Assembly: GCA_032622095.1 (NCBI GenBank)
Contig: CP136065.1
Span: 214,622,151-214,686,150 of the forward strand
From: Siphonodentalium dalli
Lineage: Eukaryota > Mollusca > Scaphopoda > Gadilida > Siphonodentaliidae
DNA length: 64,000 nt
Direction: 5' to 3'
Of the stretch, positions 11,570 through 24,830 are shown piece after piece. A model generated the notes under the pieces. That model was not told the origin of the DNA. It ran no database searches and was given only the letters and a program-made list of their open reading frames with translations. Made by a program: the position numbers and the translations under genes. The stretch's first letter is position 1. Every line of letters starts with the position of its first letter.

Positions 11570-12000
11570 TGATCGGTGTATCGGTTTGCTTCATACCATT
11601 ATAATACACCATACGCATGTTGGTGGGCTGATACACCATTATAGTATGGTGTAATATACGATATGCGAGGTCGGTCTACTATACACCGTTATGATATATG
11701 ATACATGTGTCTGTCTCTGCCTATACACAATTATAATATATGATATGCGGGGTCGGTCTACTATACACCATTATAATATATGATAAGTATGTCGGTCTAC
11801 TGCACACCATTATAATATACACTGTACACCATTGTAAAATACAATATGTGGGTCGGTCTAATACACATCATTATAATATATATTACAAATTATAGTAGAC
11901 TGACATGCATATCGTATATTATAGTGATGTAGAGTAGACCGACACAAGTGTTGTATATTATGATGGTGTATAGTAGACTGACATGTGCACCGTACCACTA
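11570..12000. repeat. Minisatellite (about 46-50 bp) whose units switch orientation
   Basis: Units of 'ACACCATTATAATATATGAT' plus 'GCGGGTCGGTCTACTAT' run in the plus direction to about 11880. From about 11893 to 11990 the same unit runs reversed (TAGTAGACTGACATG, then TATATTATGATGGTGTA). A lone reversed unit recurs at about 13035-13110. Confidence 0.75.
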
Positions 12001-12049
12001 TAATCAAAGTAACTGACTTGAAAAATGGAGTGCTAACCCGGTAATGATG

Positions 12050-12670
12050 ACAGTATTACCGGTTGTATACATTATCAACAGAGGTATCGAAACAACCACA
12101 GTAGTGGAGTTATGGTACCGTTCGCTTATGAAACCGCAGTTTATTAGGGATCGTCACACCCGCAAAAAGTTAAAGAAATCAATATGTCCATGCGGATCTT
12201 GTTAAAGATATGGTAAGCATTGCGGTGGGTTTCACTGTTAAGATAGTCACATCCATTAAACCGCCATTAACAGAAATAATATATTTTTGACAAATTTTGT
12301 TCTTATGCCAATCATAAATATCAAGTAAATTGCGGCATGTTATTGTCATGTTAATAATTAATCTGTGTTATGTGAACAAACTCCATGTTACGTAAACAAA
12401 CAGTATGTAAAGAGTATGCAATAAGTAAAACTCAACACTGAGGAGACCCCCCTTAATTAAACTTTTGTTAGAAATGCCACCGGGTTGCATACAACATACC
12501 TGTATACATGTAGCTATCGATAATCTTCACATCTAAAGATTTCAGTGTTTAATGGGTCACCATGAATCACTCTTCTAAATGAACACCACGATGTTGAGTG
12601 TTTTGCATATCGGTCACTATTTACGAGCTATATATAAACAAACGCTTGGCTCACAGAAAGAGTTTTGTGG
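12050..12670 (+). repeat. Dispersed repeat, copy 1 of 3
   Basis: This resembles the reverse complement of 29300-29725 over most of its length (GTTAAAGATA.GGTAAG, AATAATATATT, GCCAATCATAAATATC). Its right end (ATGTTGAGTGTTTTGC, then TATAAACAAACGCT) also matches 40045-40200. No coding capacity is seen. It is probably a non-autonomous transposon of unknown family. Confidence 0.6.
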
Positions 12671-13034
12671 ATAATAACACATTCATATGGTCATATATCC
12701 TATAGGCTATACTATTAGTATATTTTTGGGGTAATTGTCATAATTTGGTAACTGTTATTTATGAATTATAACCTACATGTATAACGAAGGGCATACATGC
12801 CTTCCAGTGTCCACAGATATATAAGGAGGATCACTGCATTTTATGTTCATGCCGACGAATCCGGATTGCATGCATCGTGGTGCAAAAGTGGTACATGCTG
12901 TATTGAAGCAGTAACATTATCATGGTGTTGGAGGTCACCGCGGTATAATACTGCAGTATTGCCGGGGTGACACCACGTTAGTGGTTGTCTACTACTTTAA
13001 GTATACATGTAGCTGGGCATCATATATATATATC

Positions 13035-13110
13035 ATTCTATTGTGCATAATATACCGACACGGCGACACACGTATCATATATTATAATGATGTAGACTAT
13101 AATAGACCGG
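13035..13110 (-). repeat. Stray reversed unit of the 11570-12000 minisatellite
   Basis: CACACGTATCATATATTATAATGATGTAGAC is the reverse complement of the minisatellite unit, about 1 kb away from the main array. Confidence 0.6.
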
Positions 13111-14205
13111 GTGACGATTGCCTGTGCTTCAGCACTGTAGCATTGCATCAGCTGATTGGTTGAGCCATGTGATGATGCGGCCTGAAAACAGGCTTCAGTG
13201 AAATGATTATGACTGCCCCCTGGGCGCAGGCCAGAATCTTGCGCTATCCCTCAGAATTGATAATGAGTAAGTGTTGAGCAAATATTAATCGGTAAATTAA
13301 TTAAAATAAGCTAACAATTCACAATTTTCTTCTGAAAATTTACATTTTAATATTTCGCGACATAATTTTCACCAATAAAAACATATTTGTTGCATTGCAG
13401 AGTTAACCGTGTCTGTAGATATGTTACGATTCAACTGAATGTTGTTGAGCATATTTCAAGCAATTTAAATGAAATATTTCTTCACACGAAAACTAAAATT
13501 TACAATTTTTAGGATTTTAACCTGCCTCATTTTGATCAGCAATTGTTGTGCACACTGATTGAACGTCTATAATCACTCGATAGGTCAAATTATGCCTTGG
13601 CCATGCCAGAATTAACATGGGAATCTCCATAGACAACGGTAAAATTGCGATAAAAACTAAAATAATGCGAAATGAAAGTCGTCATTCGCTAGCCTGGTGC
13701 AGAATAATATACGAGTCATGTTCTATAAGATATGTCGTTTTCATTCGATTAATTAGTCTCGTAATTAACGGATCAATGACAATAAAACATTCCACCGCAG
13801 ACGAATTTCAGGCTCAGCTACGGAATATGCCGAAAGTTTATAATTGTCAACAACTCACCTTTCACATATAGAATGCGAAAGAAATCTACAGTCATTAAAG
13901 ATCCATAATATAAATACTCATATATGCGTAATGAAAACATGAATTATAGACAAAAGGATGAGATTTAAAGATGAAATGCAATAGAATTTCCCCACTTCAG
14001 TTGCACGGAAACCCCCCTCAAATTCAAGCTGCCTGTGATTCTAAAAATAGAGCAACGTTACGTAGGGGGTGCCGATAAAGGCAGATCGGCGATTGGTCGG
14101 AACTTTTGACAAAGATTTGACAAATTTTTGACAATCCGGACAGCCGGTTGGTCGACGCCGCAGACAAGATCGCGGAGAAGGGAGCGCAACAGCTTTGAAT
14201 ACCGG
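13111..14205. other. No feature recognised
   Basis: AT-rich sequence with only short frames lacking any domain signature. No RNA gene or repeat is supported. Confidence 0.4.
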
Positions 14206-14209
14206 TACT

Positions 14210-14628
14210 CAATCATGGGTTATTTATCAATTTTGAATGGGAATTTCCATGCAAATCTGCGGAGCAAAAGTTACAAAGTTGCACATACTTCAGAGGGTGA
14301 CTTGTTGTGGTGTTGGAAAGAACATTTATATATCTGGCGGGTCCGCTTTGAACTTGTTCCATTATACTGTTACTGTATATCGTTTTGAATTTTATATTGA
14401 TTTTTCAAATGTAGGTCAAGTTATGTTAACTTAATCCAAAAAATATTTCTCAAAAATATATTTATAGCAAAATTGTATAATTTACCAAGCGGACCGGCCA
14501 GATAGACCTAAATACCTGTTGTTTTCAAATTTACACCAAGTCACACTCAGAAGTATGTGCAACTATGCAACTTTTGCTCCGCAGATTTGCATGGATATCC
14601 CTATTCAAAATTATTCACTTGACTCATG
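14210..14628. mobile_element. Foldback element of about 420 bp
   Basis: The left arm (about 14215-14290, 'CCATGCAAATCTGCGGAGC') and the right arm (about 14545-14620) are near-perfect inverted copies. A second inner inverted pair, ATCTGGCGGGTCCGCTT near 14330 against AAGCGGACCGGCCAGAT near 14488, extends the stem. The frames inside are by-products of the repeat. Confidence 0.75.
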
Positions 14629-17600
14629 AGTTTCGGCTTTACGTCAAATGACAAAAATTCACAGCGCAATATTCAAAAATAGCTTAATTTTCACGTGACT
14701 CAAATGGCATGCGATGCGAATGTGATCATGTAAATAAACATGCCCGTGATGTAACATGGGGCATGATGAGCATGGCTGGGTGCAGACCCGCTAAAATCAT
14801 ATCCACAAATCCAACCGCGTGCTATAATATTTTGAGGAACTGTATAAGTTTAATAGTAAATACATACAACAACAATAATCCGCATTAGTCTATGTTGACA
14901 GAGTCGAGTCAGCTTCCGTCCCACAGTCCACCGGCACTGTGAGTGTGAGTGTGACTGTCTTTTGTTTGTAACATATTTATTGTGTCTCCCAATATATACA
15001 ATATTGACAATTAAATGATGAGGAGGTAATGAATGATGAGGGAGTAACCACTGGTGATTGGAGCACAAGTTATGCAACTTAGATTATAAGGCTCATCTCC
15101 CCATATTATATCGCATCAGGTATATGTATACTTGTGTAAATAAGTTTGTAGATGGTGTCATGTTTGGTGTGACTGTCTCCAGTCCAGTGAAAAGAAAATG
15201 AAATCAAATTATAACCAGTTGTCTACACGTCCAATCACACATTCTCGAGAAATGTGCAGATCATCACAATTTAATAAACACTGATGTGTGTAATGACACA
15301 CTAGAACCAAACATGTTTTTGAGGAGGCGGTCTGATCCGATTCCATTCGAATTTCGAGTCGAGAAATTGGAGAATGGCTGTCAGTCTTCACTCCAGAACA
15401 TTCGAGAATTCCTGCAAGTCGTCATAGAACGTAGAAGCTCGCGTGTAAACACATCAATATATGCATACATGTAACTAAGAATATTCAAATTAAAATCCCA
15501 TCACAAAGTAAAACGCTTCCAAATTTACCTTCAAGCGATGCATGAACGATTGAACTTGAAGAGGCGCCTTGTTTGCGATGACGTCATTTCGCGCGTGCGT
15601 TGCTTCCCAACTTAACCCTTTCAAGTTTCAACGGCATTTCAATTGGTTGAAATTGAACATTTCTCTCAAGTTTCAGCTCCATTTGAATCTAGTTACCCAA
15701 TTGGCAGAAATACTTTAGCAGTACCTCTTAGTTTTATCAATTAGAACTCTAAAATTTTTGACGATATGAGATCAACATTATACTATGAAACTGCTTATGG
15801 CGGTGTTATCCAAGCGTGTGATTTGATCATGATTATAAATTTTATTTTGCGATCAAACGTCAGTGCAGCTCAGCAGAAACGCATGGGCACTAGTTCAGTT
15901 CAGCAGAAACGCATGAGTCCTACGATCATAGTACAACCACTGGAGGAGCTTCGCCGCGTCGGTCAGTGGGTGAAAAAATTTGGATAATGGAAAATGTGTC
16001 TACAAGTTTCTTAAAAATAAACATTTTACCAACTTGATAATTCATTCAATGATAGGTCATTGTCATGATAACGTTACGGGGTTTTAGTTTTCAAATTCAA
16101 GAAGCCATCTAAAACTGTTGATCAATTGGCCAGAGTAGTTAATATATAGTAGGTTAAATACATACATGTTGAACCTGCACAGTATCGGTCAACGATAAGT
16201 ATCTAATCTGGCTAATAGCTCTCATCACATGTACATGGTACAAGTGTAATTTTATATATCGATTGTGAGTGGCGATTTAGACCAAATGCCCCAACGTTTT
16301 GCTGAATGGTTCGATCTCGTCGGTTTGTTTTGTTAAGCAGGTCCCCGAAATTGTGATAAAGTTATCCAGATTAATAACATTTCATGTATAGCAGCGGAAT
16401 GTTATATTTTTTGTTTGCGATAAAAATGACCATATACAGTACTAAACTTTCTTAATGTATAGTCAACGAGTTCTGTCACTTGTCAAAACTGAACAGATCG
16501 CGTTCATATTGTGAGATTTGCTTAACCTGGGTAACTTTATCATAATTCTCCCCAACCTGGATATTTTTTTCTCAATTTCGAGAACCAGAGGCGTTATTTC
16601 GCTAAAATCCGATTCAGATTCTGGATTCAGATTACAGATTGGTCCCCGTACAACTTGGTTCGGCAAAAGAACAGACCAGAAATTGGCAGAATCAGTAAAC
16701 GAACAGACCGTAATCTCAATTTCGTGGTAATCCGATTGGGATTCGGATTCCGATTACGGACTCAAATGTTCGTAATGTAAACAAACCGAGATTTCGCCAC
16801 CTCAGAGTTTAAAAACACAATAAAACATAAGAATCCGTCTCTTTTGTACAAATAATTGCAGAATATAAACGATCTATATCAAAGAATTTTAAATGCGGAG
16901 ACAAATTTGTTTTATTGAATGTAAACTGGGAGAATATTACTGAAATTAGCCAAATAATAACGCTATTGATAGTAACGCTGGGGGAGCACTTCGGTTGATG
17001 GCGAAGCAATTGCAAATCATTGTAAATCATTGTTGATTGTCACTTTCATATGTCCATTTCATAATTCCATCCTTAAAATACCACCCGAACGCATGTCGAT
17101 TTCGAATTCGGCGGATACGTCACCATTGACCGAATTCATATGAACCTGCATGGATATGTCTTCTGCTGTGTTCGTTATTATAATGTTTCTTCTTATTCAA
17201 GAAATAGTAGTATTATATGGTATCGATGGATTATCAGATACACGTATGTACTATCATCTAGTCTTAAAGTTATAGCAATTTCATGTTTAACATGTTTTGT
17301 TTCGTTAAATGCAGTCGTTTTGCACAATAGTCTCTGTATAGACAACAGACACATGTTTTAGGGACGTGGCTAGAAGTTTCCTCAAATTTCCGGCCAACTG
17401 CACCCCCCCCCCCCCATTGAACCAAACATCAATCTCACAGGTTCGCAGAATTCAATTTGCTCCCCTTGGAAATATCCAATCTGATAAACACTAAGATTGG
17501 AAAATTACCAACTTTTACTTGTTGAAAAAATCAAACAATGAGAACAATGCCAACCTATATATGGTGTCAAATTAATGTCCAACTAATGTTGTGTCATGCA

Positions 17601-18534
17601 TGAAATTTCCGACTGCTGGAATGTACCAAAGTTTAGTTTAGATATATTTATTTCAAATATATGTCAAATTTTGATAACACATGATATATAACACATACAT
17701 TTGTTTATACATACAAAGGAATTGGGGGACAAGTACTGACTCACTTAAGGGTACCCCCTCTCCCATATGTTATTACACTGACAAAATAATTAATTAGTAA
17801 TGGCAAAGCAACATGACTACCAAAACAAGTTGAACATATATACAGATCACTGGACACCCCCTCTCCCGAGTTAGTCATAAGTTTGTGTATGTATTTATTT
17901 AAAATCGGGTTTGTTTGTTGCGTTTGTTGGCTTGTACGTATCATTATTTGAAACAGTTAGTCAAAATAATCCTGATTTTCCTCACGTATGAATGACTGCA
18001 CAGCCTAGCAAATTGTACCAAAGTTCGGGGTGGGGGTCGAGACACCCAATCAACCCATGTCGTCACGTCCCTGTTCAACTGACAAGTTTCGTGTGTTCTT
18101 CACAACATCTTCGGAATTTGATTCAGGAGGCCTAGAGCTGTCACGTTTAGATATGCTTGCCCTCATCAATAAACACACTTTAACTTGAACAAAAGATGCG
18201 ATTAAGTCGGATTGGCAGCAAAGTATGTGCCGTGTATATACACATAGAAGAAAAGCATGACTTTCACAACAAACATGAACTTTATAAATATAAGATACAA
18301 ATGATACTTGTGTCAAATACATGAGCCATGTTTGACGCTGGGAGAACATTAAACATAGTTTCGGAGACCACGTGGATTTCAAAATCTGACCTAGAATCGG
18401 GAATTAGCCCTGCCCCCGTAATCGGCTTCGGATTCTCAATCCGGATTTTAGCGAAATTACGACTCTGGGTAACTGTATCACACACACTGGTGATAGTGTC
18501 TAAAGCAGCCATAGTATTGGCCGAGCTAATGTAG
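14629..18534. other. Mostly unassigned sequence upstream of the receptor exons
   Basis: No exon was recognised with confidence. Small structures seen are a 33-bp direct repeat around CAGCAGAAACGCATG (15872-15925), internal inverted words of ATCCGATTCGGATT type at 16600-16770, recurring near 18400-18460, and a 13-base C run at 17403-17415. The missing upstream exons of the receptor could lie here or before the window. Confidence 0.4.
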
Positions 18535-18814
18535 CACCATATTGATTACGGTGGAACAACCGTTACTGTTGTGTTCTTTATTCCTCCAGATTATTCCGGA
18601 CGTGGCGCAAGGTCGATGGGTTTCCATATATATGTGTCCAATTCGTCTTCTTTATCAAGTTGGAATTCAATTACGCTGTGTTACCAAGACAGGAGCAGCA
18701 GCTACGAGATTATATATAACATCGACTGCACGAACATGATGGCGGGAAAATACGTCATTATTATGATACCTGGGAGCAAAAAGTATCTCGGCTTCTACGA
18801 AATGGAAGTATACG
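18535..18814 (+). CDS. Exon: second half of a fucolectin-like (FTP, F5/8-type) domain of a transmembrane receptor
   Basis: The exon reads from IDYGGTTVTVVFFIPP through HIYVSNSSSL and LCYQDRSSS to KYVIIMIPGSKKYLGFYEMEVYG. This matches the C-terminal half of FTP/eel-fucolectin-like galactose-binding domains found before EGF modules in lophotrochozoan MEGF-like receptors. Paired Cys (LCYQD..., NIDCTN) and the 'KYV-x-I' and 'EMEVY' blocks are diagnostic. The family binds glycans outside the cell. The 3' boundary TACG/GTATGT is a good donor leaving phase 1, which matches the EGF exon at 29860. The 5' boundary after TAG at 18532-18534 is weak (poor pyrimidine tract), chosen because an in-frame stop lies immediately before. 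The first half of the domain and a signal peptide were not found. Confidence 0.7.
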
Positions 18815-20160
18815 GTATGTTCACAGTGATCCAACGATGCACTTATTTATACACAATTTATATAGATTAATATGATCATGTACGTAAACGTAATTTGCGA
18901 CCGCTTGTTACTGTTCATGGGATTATCGGCTGAATTGTTATCTTTATAGCAGGATTTGATGATAAACCCTAAGGGTGGATACACGCATGCATGTAATCTC
19001 TGTAATTATCGTGTATTTGGCGTTTTACATGGATCATACAGACGATGTAATATATGTCCACTGACAACCCAACCATTGCCTACGTGTTGAACTCACTGAG
19101 TTCTAGTTCCAATTAAGTCGGAATGTAGATAAGTCGTTATCTTGGACCGAGTCGCCAGGCCACTTAAAATAATTGTTCGTGGGATAACCCATATGGTAGA
19201 CTTTCTATTTAAATAATTACCAGTCCTTTCTTATTTATAGCAGTGGTGGATCAGGATTTCCCCGACGCATGCGGGGGCTATATATGACCCCGAAAGCTAC
19301 CAGGTGGGGGTGGCTAACTCTGAGCTATTTAAGTAAAACATATCATATTGTACCTTCTTGCCCAGATTATTCCGACCGATACATTCAACTAAGTCCCTTA
19401 GCGATTTGAAGCGTTCGAGACCCCACACAAACAAGCATCATGGTTGAAAATGTTCTACATCAAGCCTGTATATGCCAGACGTATGGCTTCTGGTGTTCGT
19501 GCATTCATAAAATGCCAGATATCACACAGACTTGACTAATGTCCGCATCCGTAAGAGAAGACATGTTTTGGACTGGCCTTAAATGTACTGATAGAAGACA
19601 ATTTGACTTCGCTTAGCACTACTCCCTTGTCTGGCCTGTTAACAATGAACCGCTCGCGCGCAGGTGATTAATGTTGTCAATTTTTGGTGTGACCATGCAA
19701 AATACATGTATTTAACATACAGAAATTACATGCATGTGTGTATCCACCCTTGTAATGGGACACAAGAAAACGATATATACAATGTATGTAAATAATCACA
19801 TATAACGTAAATGTGGATATTTAGCCTGCCATGTAATACGAGTCTCAGCTGTCTGGCCATCGACGCAGTCCTGTCTGGACTTTTGCGCGCCGGTGTAGGT
19901 TGTGACGTCATGACGCCTTTACTGGTTTTCCAAGAAGCAATCTTAAAATGACTCTGCGATCTTTTAATCGGAACTTAAAGTTTCCGTTTGTCGGCCTTGA
20001 ACTTTGAGAATATTTCATCAATCTTTTAGGCGGAAATACCGTTAGAAAATTCAAGATAATATGTAAACGGCCAGCAAGGTCGCTAGATTTCTCTTTCGGT
20101 GTAAATATTTTTAATAATTTTATGAAATATGTAAACAAAACTTTTTCATGCAATTTAACT
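18815..20160. other. Start of the large receptor intron; no feature recognised
   Basis: It begins with the GTATGT donor. No additional exon is supported. The sequence is AT-rich and not visibly repetitive before about 20160. Confidence 0.4.
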
Positions 20161-20640
20161 TTTAAATTTTACGCGATTTGTTTTGGTTTTTCAATGAGTT
20201 AATTGTGCCTTTTTAATTTTGTTTTTCAATTTTACCCGATTTGTTTTTGTTTTTCAATGAACCCGTCCATGACACTTCCCGTATTTGTTTTGGTTTTTCA
20301 ATGAGTTAATTGTGCCTTTTCAATTTTGTTTTTCAATTTTACCCGATTTTGTTTGTTTTTCAATGAACCGTCCATGACACTTCCCGTATTTAGCAAGTTT
20401 GAGCTCAATCGGTTCGAGTCTATAAAGGACACACACATATTTATGACACTTCCCGTAGGTAGCAAGTTTGAGCTCAATCGGCATTCCCTGGAATTTCCCA
20501 GTCAATATTTAGCAAGTTTGAGCTCAATCGGTTCGAGTCTATAAAGGACATACTCATATATATGACACTTCCCGTAGGTAGCATGTTTGAGCTCAATCGG
20601 CATTCCCTGGAATTTCCCAGTCACCAACGCGGCGTAATTT
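20160..20640 (+). repeat. Tandem modules with GAGCTCAATCGG words
   Basis: Two consecutive tandem structures are visible. From 20166 to 20370, T-rich units end in TTTTTCAATGA(GTTAA/ACC). From 20370 to 20640, there are two copies of an about 120-bp unit with TGACACTTCCCGTA, GCAAGTTTGAGCTCAATCGG and GAGTCTATAAAGGACA. The second unit recurs at about 23385-23495. Confidence 0.7.
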
Positions 20641-21250
20641 TGGTTCATATATAGAGACCCGGTTGTCATGTGTAGTAAAGATGTCTTATAAGCCGACATT
20701 GCCGTGGGGATGCCCGTTCCTACACGCGTTTTCGATTCTATGAAGTACCCACATATATACGGAAGTCTCAAATTATATAGTAGATTGGCAGATTCCAGTA
20801 GCTTTATAACGGTATATCTGGGGAGAAATCTGATGATGTATTCGTGATTATCTGGGATGATTTCGGTATATACCGAACTGTAAAAACAAAGCGCGCCATC
20901 CGTGCTCGCAGGGTTGGTCAGAAACAAATGTTTTTAAAATTTAATTTATGTTCCGTATATCTCTCTGCAGATGCTAATAACGTTGAATGGCAAACAGACG
21001 CTCTTTATAGCGATGCGACAAAAACAAACGCTCATTAAATAATCACTTGATTAACCCACGCCGTGCCTTTGTGGTGATTTGGGAGTGGATAAAGGGTGCT
21101 CTGAGCTTCTCCAAAACGCGACCACGGCGGTATCGGTTGGATTTTACACTTACATACGAAATTTGAGCTCAATCTGTACACGCGTTTTCGATTCTATGAA
21201 GTACACACACACATATATAAGAAGTCTCAAAATATATAGTACTAGCAGGT
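20640..21250 (+). repeat. Interspersed repeat ending in CA-rich tail and TATATAGTACTAG
   Basis: It includes AAAACAAAGCGCGCCATCCG, CCGTGCCTTTG.GGTGATTTGG, CTGTACACGCGTTTTCGATT and a short CACACA tail, ending AAAATATATAGTACTAG. Similar ends occur near 21900-22135, 23590-23937, 25070-25300 and 26000-26220, each running into the next repeat at a CTAG junction. Confidence 0.65.
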
Positions 21251-21319
21251 TAGCCCGCCACCGGCGGCTTGTCCGAAACATGACATTTTTTTTATATTTT
21301 TTTTTAATTTTTAGCTCCA

Positions 21320-21615
21320 CGCGTTTCAATAAGAAAAATTTGTACCCGGTAGCTCCACCCGTTTCCGAGATCTGGTCTGCGCACGCGCGAAGCTGGCGTC
21401 GCACGGGCTCGGCGACCCGATAAAATTCGTACCCGGGGCAAGATACATTCACATACCAAATTTCAAGTCGATAGCTCCACCGGTTTCCGAGATCTCGTCT
21501 GCGCATGCGCGAAGCTGGCGTCGCACGGACTCGGCGACCCGATAAAATTTGTTTCCGGGGCAAGATACATTCACATAGCAAATTTCAAGTCGATAGCTCC
21601 ACCCGTTTGCGAGAT
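21320..21615 (+). repeat. Two-plus tandem copies of the about 120-bp CTGCGCATGCGCGAAG module
   Basis: Each module runs from CAAATTTCAAGTCGATAGCT through CCACCCGTTTCCGAGATCT and the palindrome GCGCATGCGC to GACCCGATAAAATTCGT and GGGGCAAGATACATTCACATA. This is the first cluster in the intron. Confidence 0.75.
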
Positions 21616-22134
21616 AACGCATTCTTTGTTTTTCAATGAGTTAATTCATGGTACCCGTCCTCCCCGTCCTAAACTTCAGAGCGGACAGTCAATTAATCCC
21701 GTCGTGAAATCCCTCTGCATAATATTTCGAGCTCTTAGATCAATTCTGCCCTTTTAGTTGCATTTCGTCCGCATCCGTATTTCGGACGCATGGGGTCAGT
21801 CGTTTAGCCACGTCCATTGGAATCCGCATCGGACGCATGGGGTATCGTTTAGCCACGTCCATTGCAATAAAGAGCGTTAATTGTTAAAACCTCCGTATAA
21901 GGTATAGATAAAGAGCGTTATTGTCTTAACCCCCCGCCGTGCCTTTGCGGTGATTTGGGAGTGGATAAAGGGTGCTCAGAGCTTCTCGAAAACACCACTA
22001 CGGCGGTGTCGGTGTGATTTTACACTTACATACGAAATTTGATCTCAATCTGTACACGCGTTTTGGATTCTATGAAGTACACACACACACACATACACAC
22101 ATATATACGAAGTCTCAAAATATATAGTACTAGC

Positions 22135-22920
22135 CGATGAGCCCGACGTTGTTCGGGCTATTCAAAAAAAAAATTTCAAGTCGATACCTATTCAAAAACC
22201 AAATTTCAAGTCGATAGCTCCACCCGTTTCCGAGATCTCGTCTGCGCATGCGCGAATGACGGGCCCGGCGACCCGATAAAATTCGTATCCGGGGCAAGAT
22301 ACATTCACATAGCAAATTTCAAGTCGCTAGCTCCATCCGTTTCCGAGATCTCGTCTGCGCATGCGCGAATCACGGGCACGGCGACCCGATAAAATTCGTA
22401 TCCGGGGCAAGATACATTCACATAGCAAATTTCAAGTCGATAGCTCCACCCGTTTCCGAGATCTCGTCTGCGCATGCGCGAAGCTGGCGTCGCACGGGCT
22501 CGGCGACCCGATAAAATTCGTATCCGGGGCAAGATACATTCACATACCAAATTTCAAGTCGATAGCTCCACCCGTTTCCGAGATCTCGTCTGCGCATGCG
22601 CGAAGCTGGTGTCGCACGGGCTCGGCGACCCGATAAAATTCGTATCCGGGGCAAGATACATTCACATAGCAAATTTCAAGTCGATAGCTCCACCCGTTTC
22701 CGAGATCTCGTCTGCGCATGCGCGAAGCGGGCGCCGCACGGGCTCGCCAATACGACAACGTTCACCGCCTGGTCAAACTACACACACGTACCAAGTTTCG
22801 TCCCGATGGGTCGAGAGTCGTAGATTTGTATAAATGACAAACATACAGACAGACAAACATACAGACAAACAGACAGAGGTCTTCAAAATATATATGAGAT
22901 AGACTAGCAGATTAGCCCGC
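22135..22920 (+). repeat. Five tandem about 120-bp modules with GACA/AACA tail
   Basis: It begins with the element start CTAGCCGATGAGCCCGACG (a CCCGACG...CGGGCT hairpin). Modules start near 22207, 22319, 22434, 22558 and 22678, spaced 112-124 bp. A terminal segment, CCAAGTTTCGTCCCGATGG, then runs into a degenerate CAGACAGACAAACA tail and AAAATATATATGAGATAGACTAG. The same start, module, tail order recurs in the clusters below. Confidence 0.75.
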
Positions 22921-23165
22921 CACTGGCGGCATTCGTCCCACGGCTTTGTTTCAGAAACATGACATTTTTGTAATTATTTTGTTTTTATTTATTTTTGTTT
23001 TTTATTTTTGAATATGAATTTAATGTTTTTTAAATTTAATATATTTTGTTTCTGAATTGTTTTTTTATTGTTAATTTTTTTTAATTTTAAATTGTTTTAA
23101 TTAAATTGTAAATTGTTTTAATTATTTTTTTTTGTTTCTGGCGGAAAAATTTACCCGTAGAAATC
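22921..23165. repeat. AT-rich low-complexity segment after a repeat start
   Basis: After 'GCAGATTAGCCCGCCACTGGCG' the sequence becomes T-rich low complexity (TTTTAATTTTAAATTG). The same start recurs at 24450 and 25305. Confidence 0.5.
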
Positions 23166-23934
23166 CCCCCTTCCTAGGAACGACAGACAACGCATTCTTT
23201 GTTTCGTGAAATCTCTCTACGATAACATTGCATTGAATTTAAAACAAACGCTTCCCGTCGGGAAATCTGTCTTCGGGTCGTTGTTGTTGGCACCACGGCT
23301 CCCCGAAAACTCTCACATTGCCGAAAACGTGTATTTAGTAATATCGTTGTTGTTGATATTTACGGCTTGGGGGCAATTTTCTTATTTAGCAAGTTTGAGC
23401 TCAATCGGTTAGAGTCTATAAAGGACACACTCATATATATGACACTTCCCGTGGGTAGCAAGTCTGAGCTCAATCGGCATTCCCTGGAATTTCCAGTAGA
23501 TTGGCAGATTCCAGTAGCTTTATAACGGTATATCTGGGGAGAAATCGTGATTATCTGGGATGATTTCGGTATATACCGAAGGTATATACTAAAAAACAAA
23601 GCGCGCCATCCGTGCTCGCAGGGAATAAATTTCGAGCGATAACGTTTGCGTTCCCGTATAACTATGCAGATGCGAATAACGTTGAATGGGAAACAGACGC
23701 TCTTTATAGAGATGCGTCAAAAACAAACGCTCATTAAATAATCACTTGATTAACCCCCGCCGTGCCTTTGCGGTGATTTGAGATTGGAGAACGGGTGCTC
23801 TGAGCTTCTCTAAACCGCGACCACGGTCGTGTTGGAGGGATTTGACACTTACATAGGAAGTTTGAGCTCAATCTTTACACGCGTTTCGGATTCTATGAAG
23901 TACATATATACGAAGTCTCAAAATATATAGTACT

Positions 23935-24445
23935 AGCCGATGAGCCCGACGTTGTCCGGGCTATTCAAAAACCAAATTTCAAGTCGATAGCTCCACCCGT
24001 TTCCGAGATCTGGTCTGCGCATGCGCGAAACTGGTGTCGCACGGGCTCGGCGACCCGATAAGATTCGTATTCGGGGCAAGATACATTCACATACCAAATT
24101 TCAAGTCGATAGCTCCACCAGTTTCCGAGATCTCGTCTGCGCATGCGCGAAGCTGGTGTCGCACGGGCTCGGCGACCCGATAAAATTCGCATCCGGGGCA
24201 AGATACATTCACATAGCAAATTTCAAGTCGATAGCTCCACCCGTTTCTGAGATCTCGTCTGCGCATGCGCGAAGCGGGCGCCGCACGGGCTCGCCAATAC
24301 GACAACGACGACCGCCTGGTCAAACTACACTCACGTACCAAGTTTCGTCCCGATCGGTCAAGAATCGTAGATTTGTATTAATGACAGACAGACAGACAGA
24401 CAAACAAACAAACAAACAGAGGTCTTCAAAATATATATGAGATAG
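23935..24445 (+). repeat. Module cluster with start, three modules and GACA tail
   Basis: It begins CTAGCCGATGAGCCCGACGTTG and contains modules at about 23975, 24095 and 24225. A CCAAGTTTCGTCCCGATCGG segment and (GACA)n(AACA)n tail follow, ending AAAATATATATGAGATAG. Confidence 0.75.
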
Positions 24446-24449
24446 ATAG

Positions 24450-24830
24450 ACTAGCAGGTTAGCCCGCCACTGGCGGCATTCGTCTCATGGCTTTGTTTCA
24501 GAAACATTACATTTTTTAAATTTAACCAAATTTCAAGTCGATAGCTCCACCCGTTTCCGAAATCTGGTCTGCGCATGCGCGAATCTTGCGTCGCACGGGC
24601 TCGGCGACCCGATAAAAATCGTACCCGGGGCAAGATACATTCACATAGCAAATTTCAAGTCGATAACTCCACCCGTTTCCGATATCTTGTCTGCGCACGC
24701 GCTGCACGGGCGTCGCACGGACTCGGCGACCCGATAAACTTCGTACCCGGGACAAGATACATCCACAGTCGATAGCTCCACCCGTTTCCGAGATAACGCA
24801 TTCTTTGTTTTTCAATGAGTTAATTCATGG
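24450..24830 (+). repeat. Module cluster, GCAGGTTAGCCCGCC start type
   Basis: This has a different start from the CCGATGAGCCCG type. Two to three diverged modules follow, and the cluster ends in ATAACGCATTCTTTGTTTTTCAATGAGTT, shared with 21620 and 25775. Confidence 0.7.

Noticed and set aside
15782-15990. Possible signal-peptide exon for the receptor (MKLLMAV start, or the 73-codon frame)
   Set aside because: The MKLLMAV frame hits a stop within 14 codons without a convincing donor. The other frame has no clear signal or splice site in the required phase.
16800-17300. Possible dispersed repeat shared with 42840-43420
   Set aside because: Only scattered words match by eye, too weak to assert homology without an alignment.
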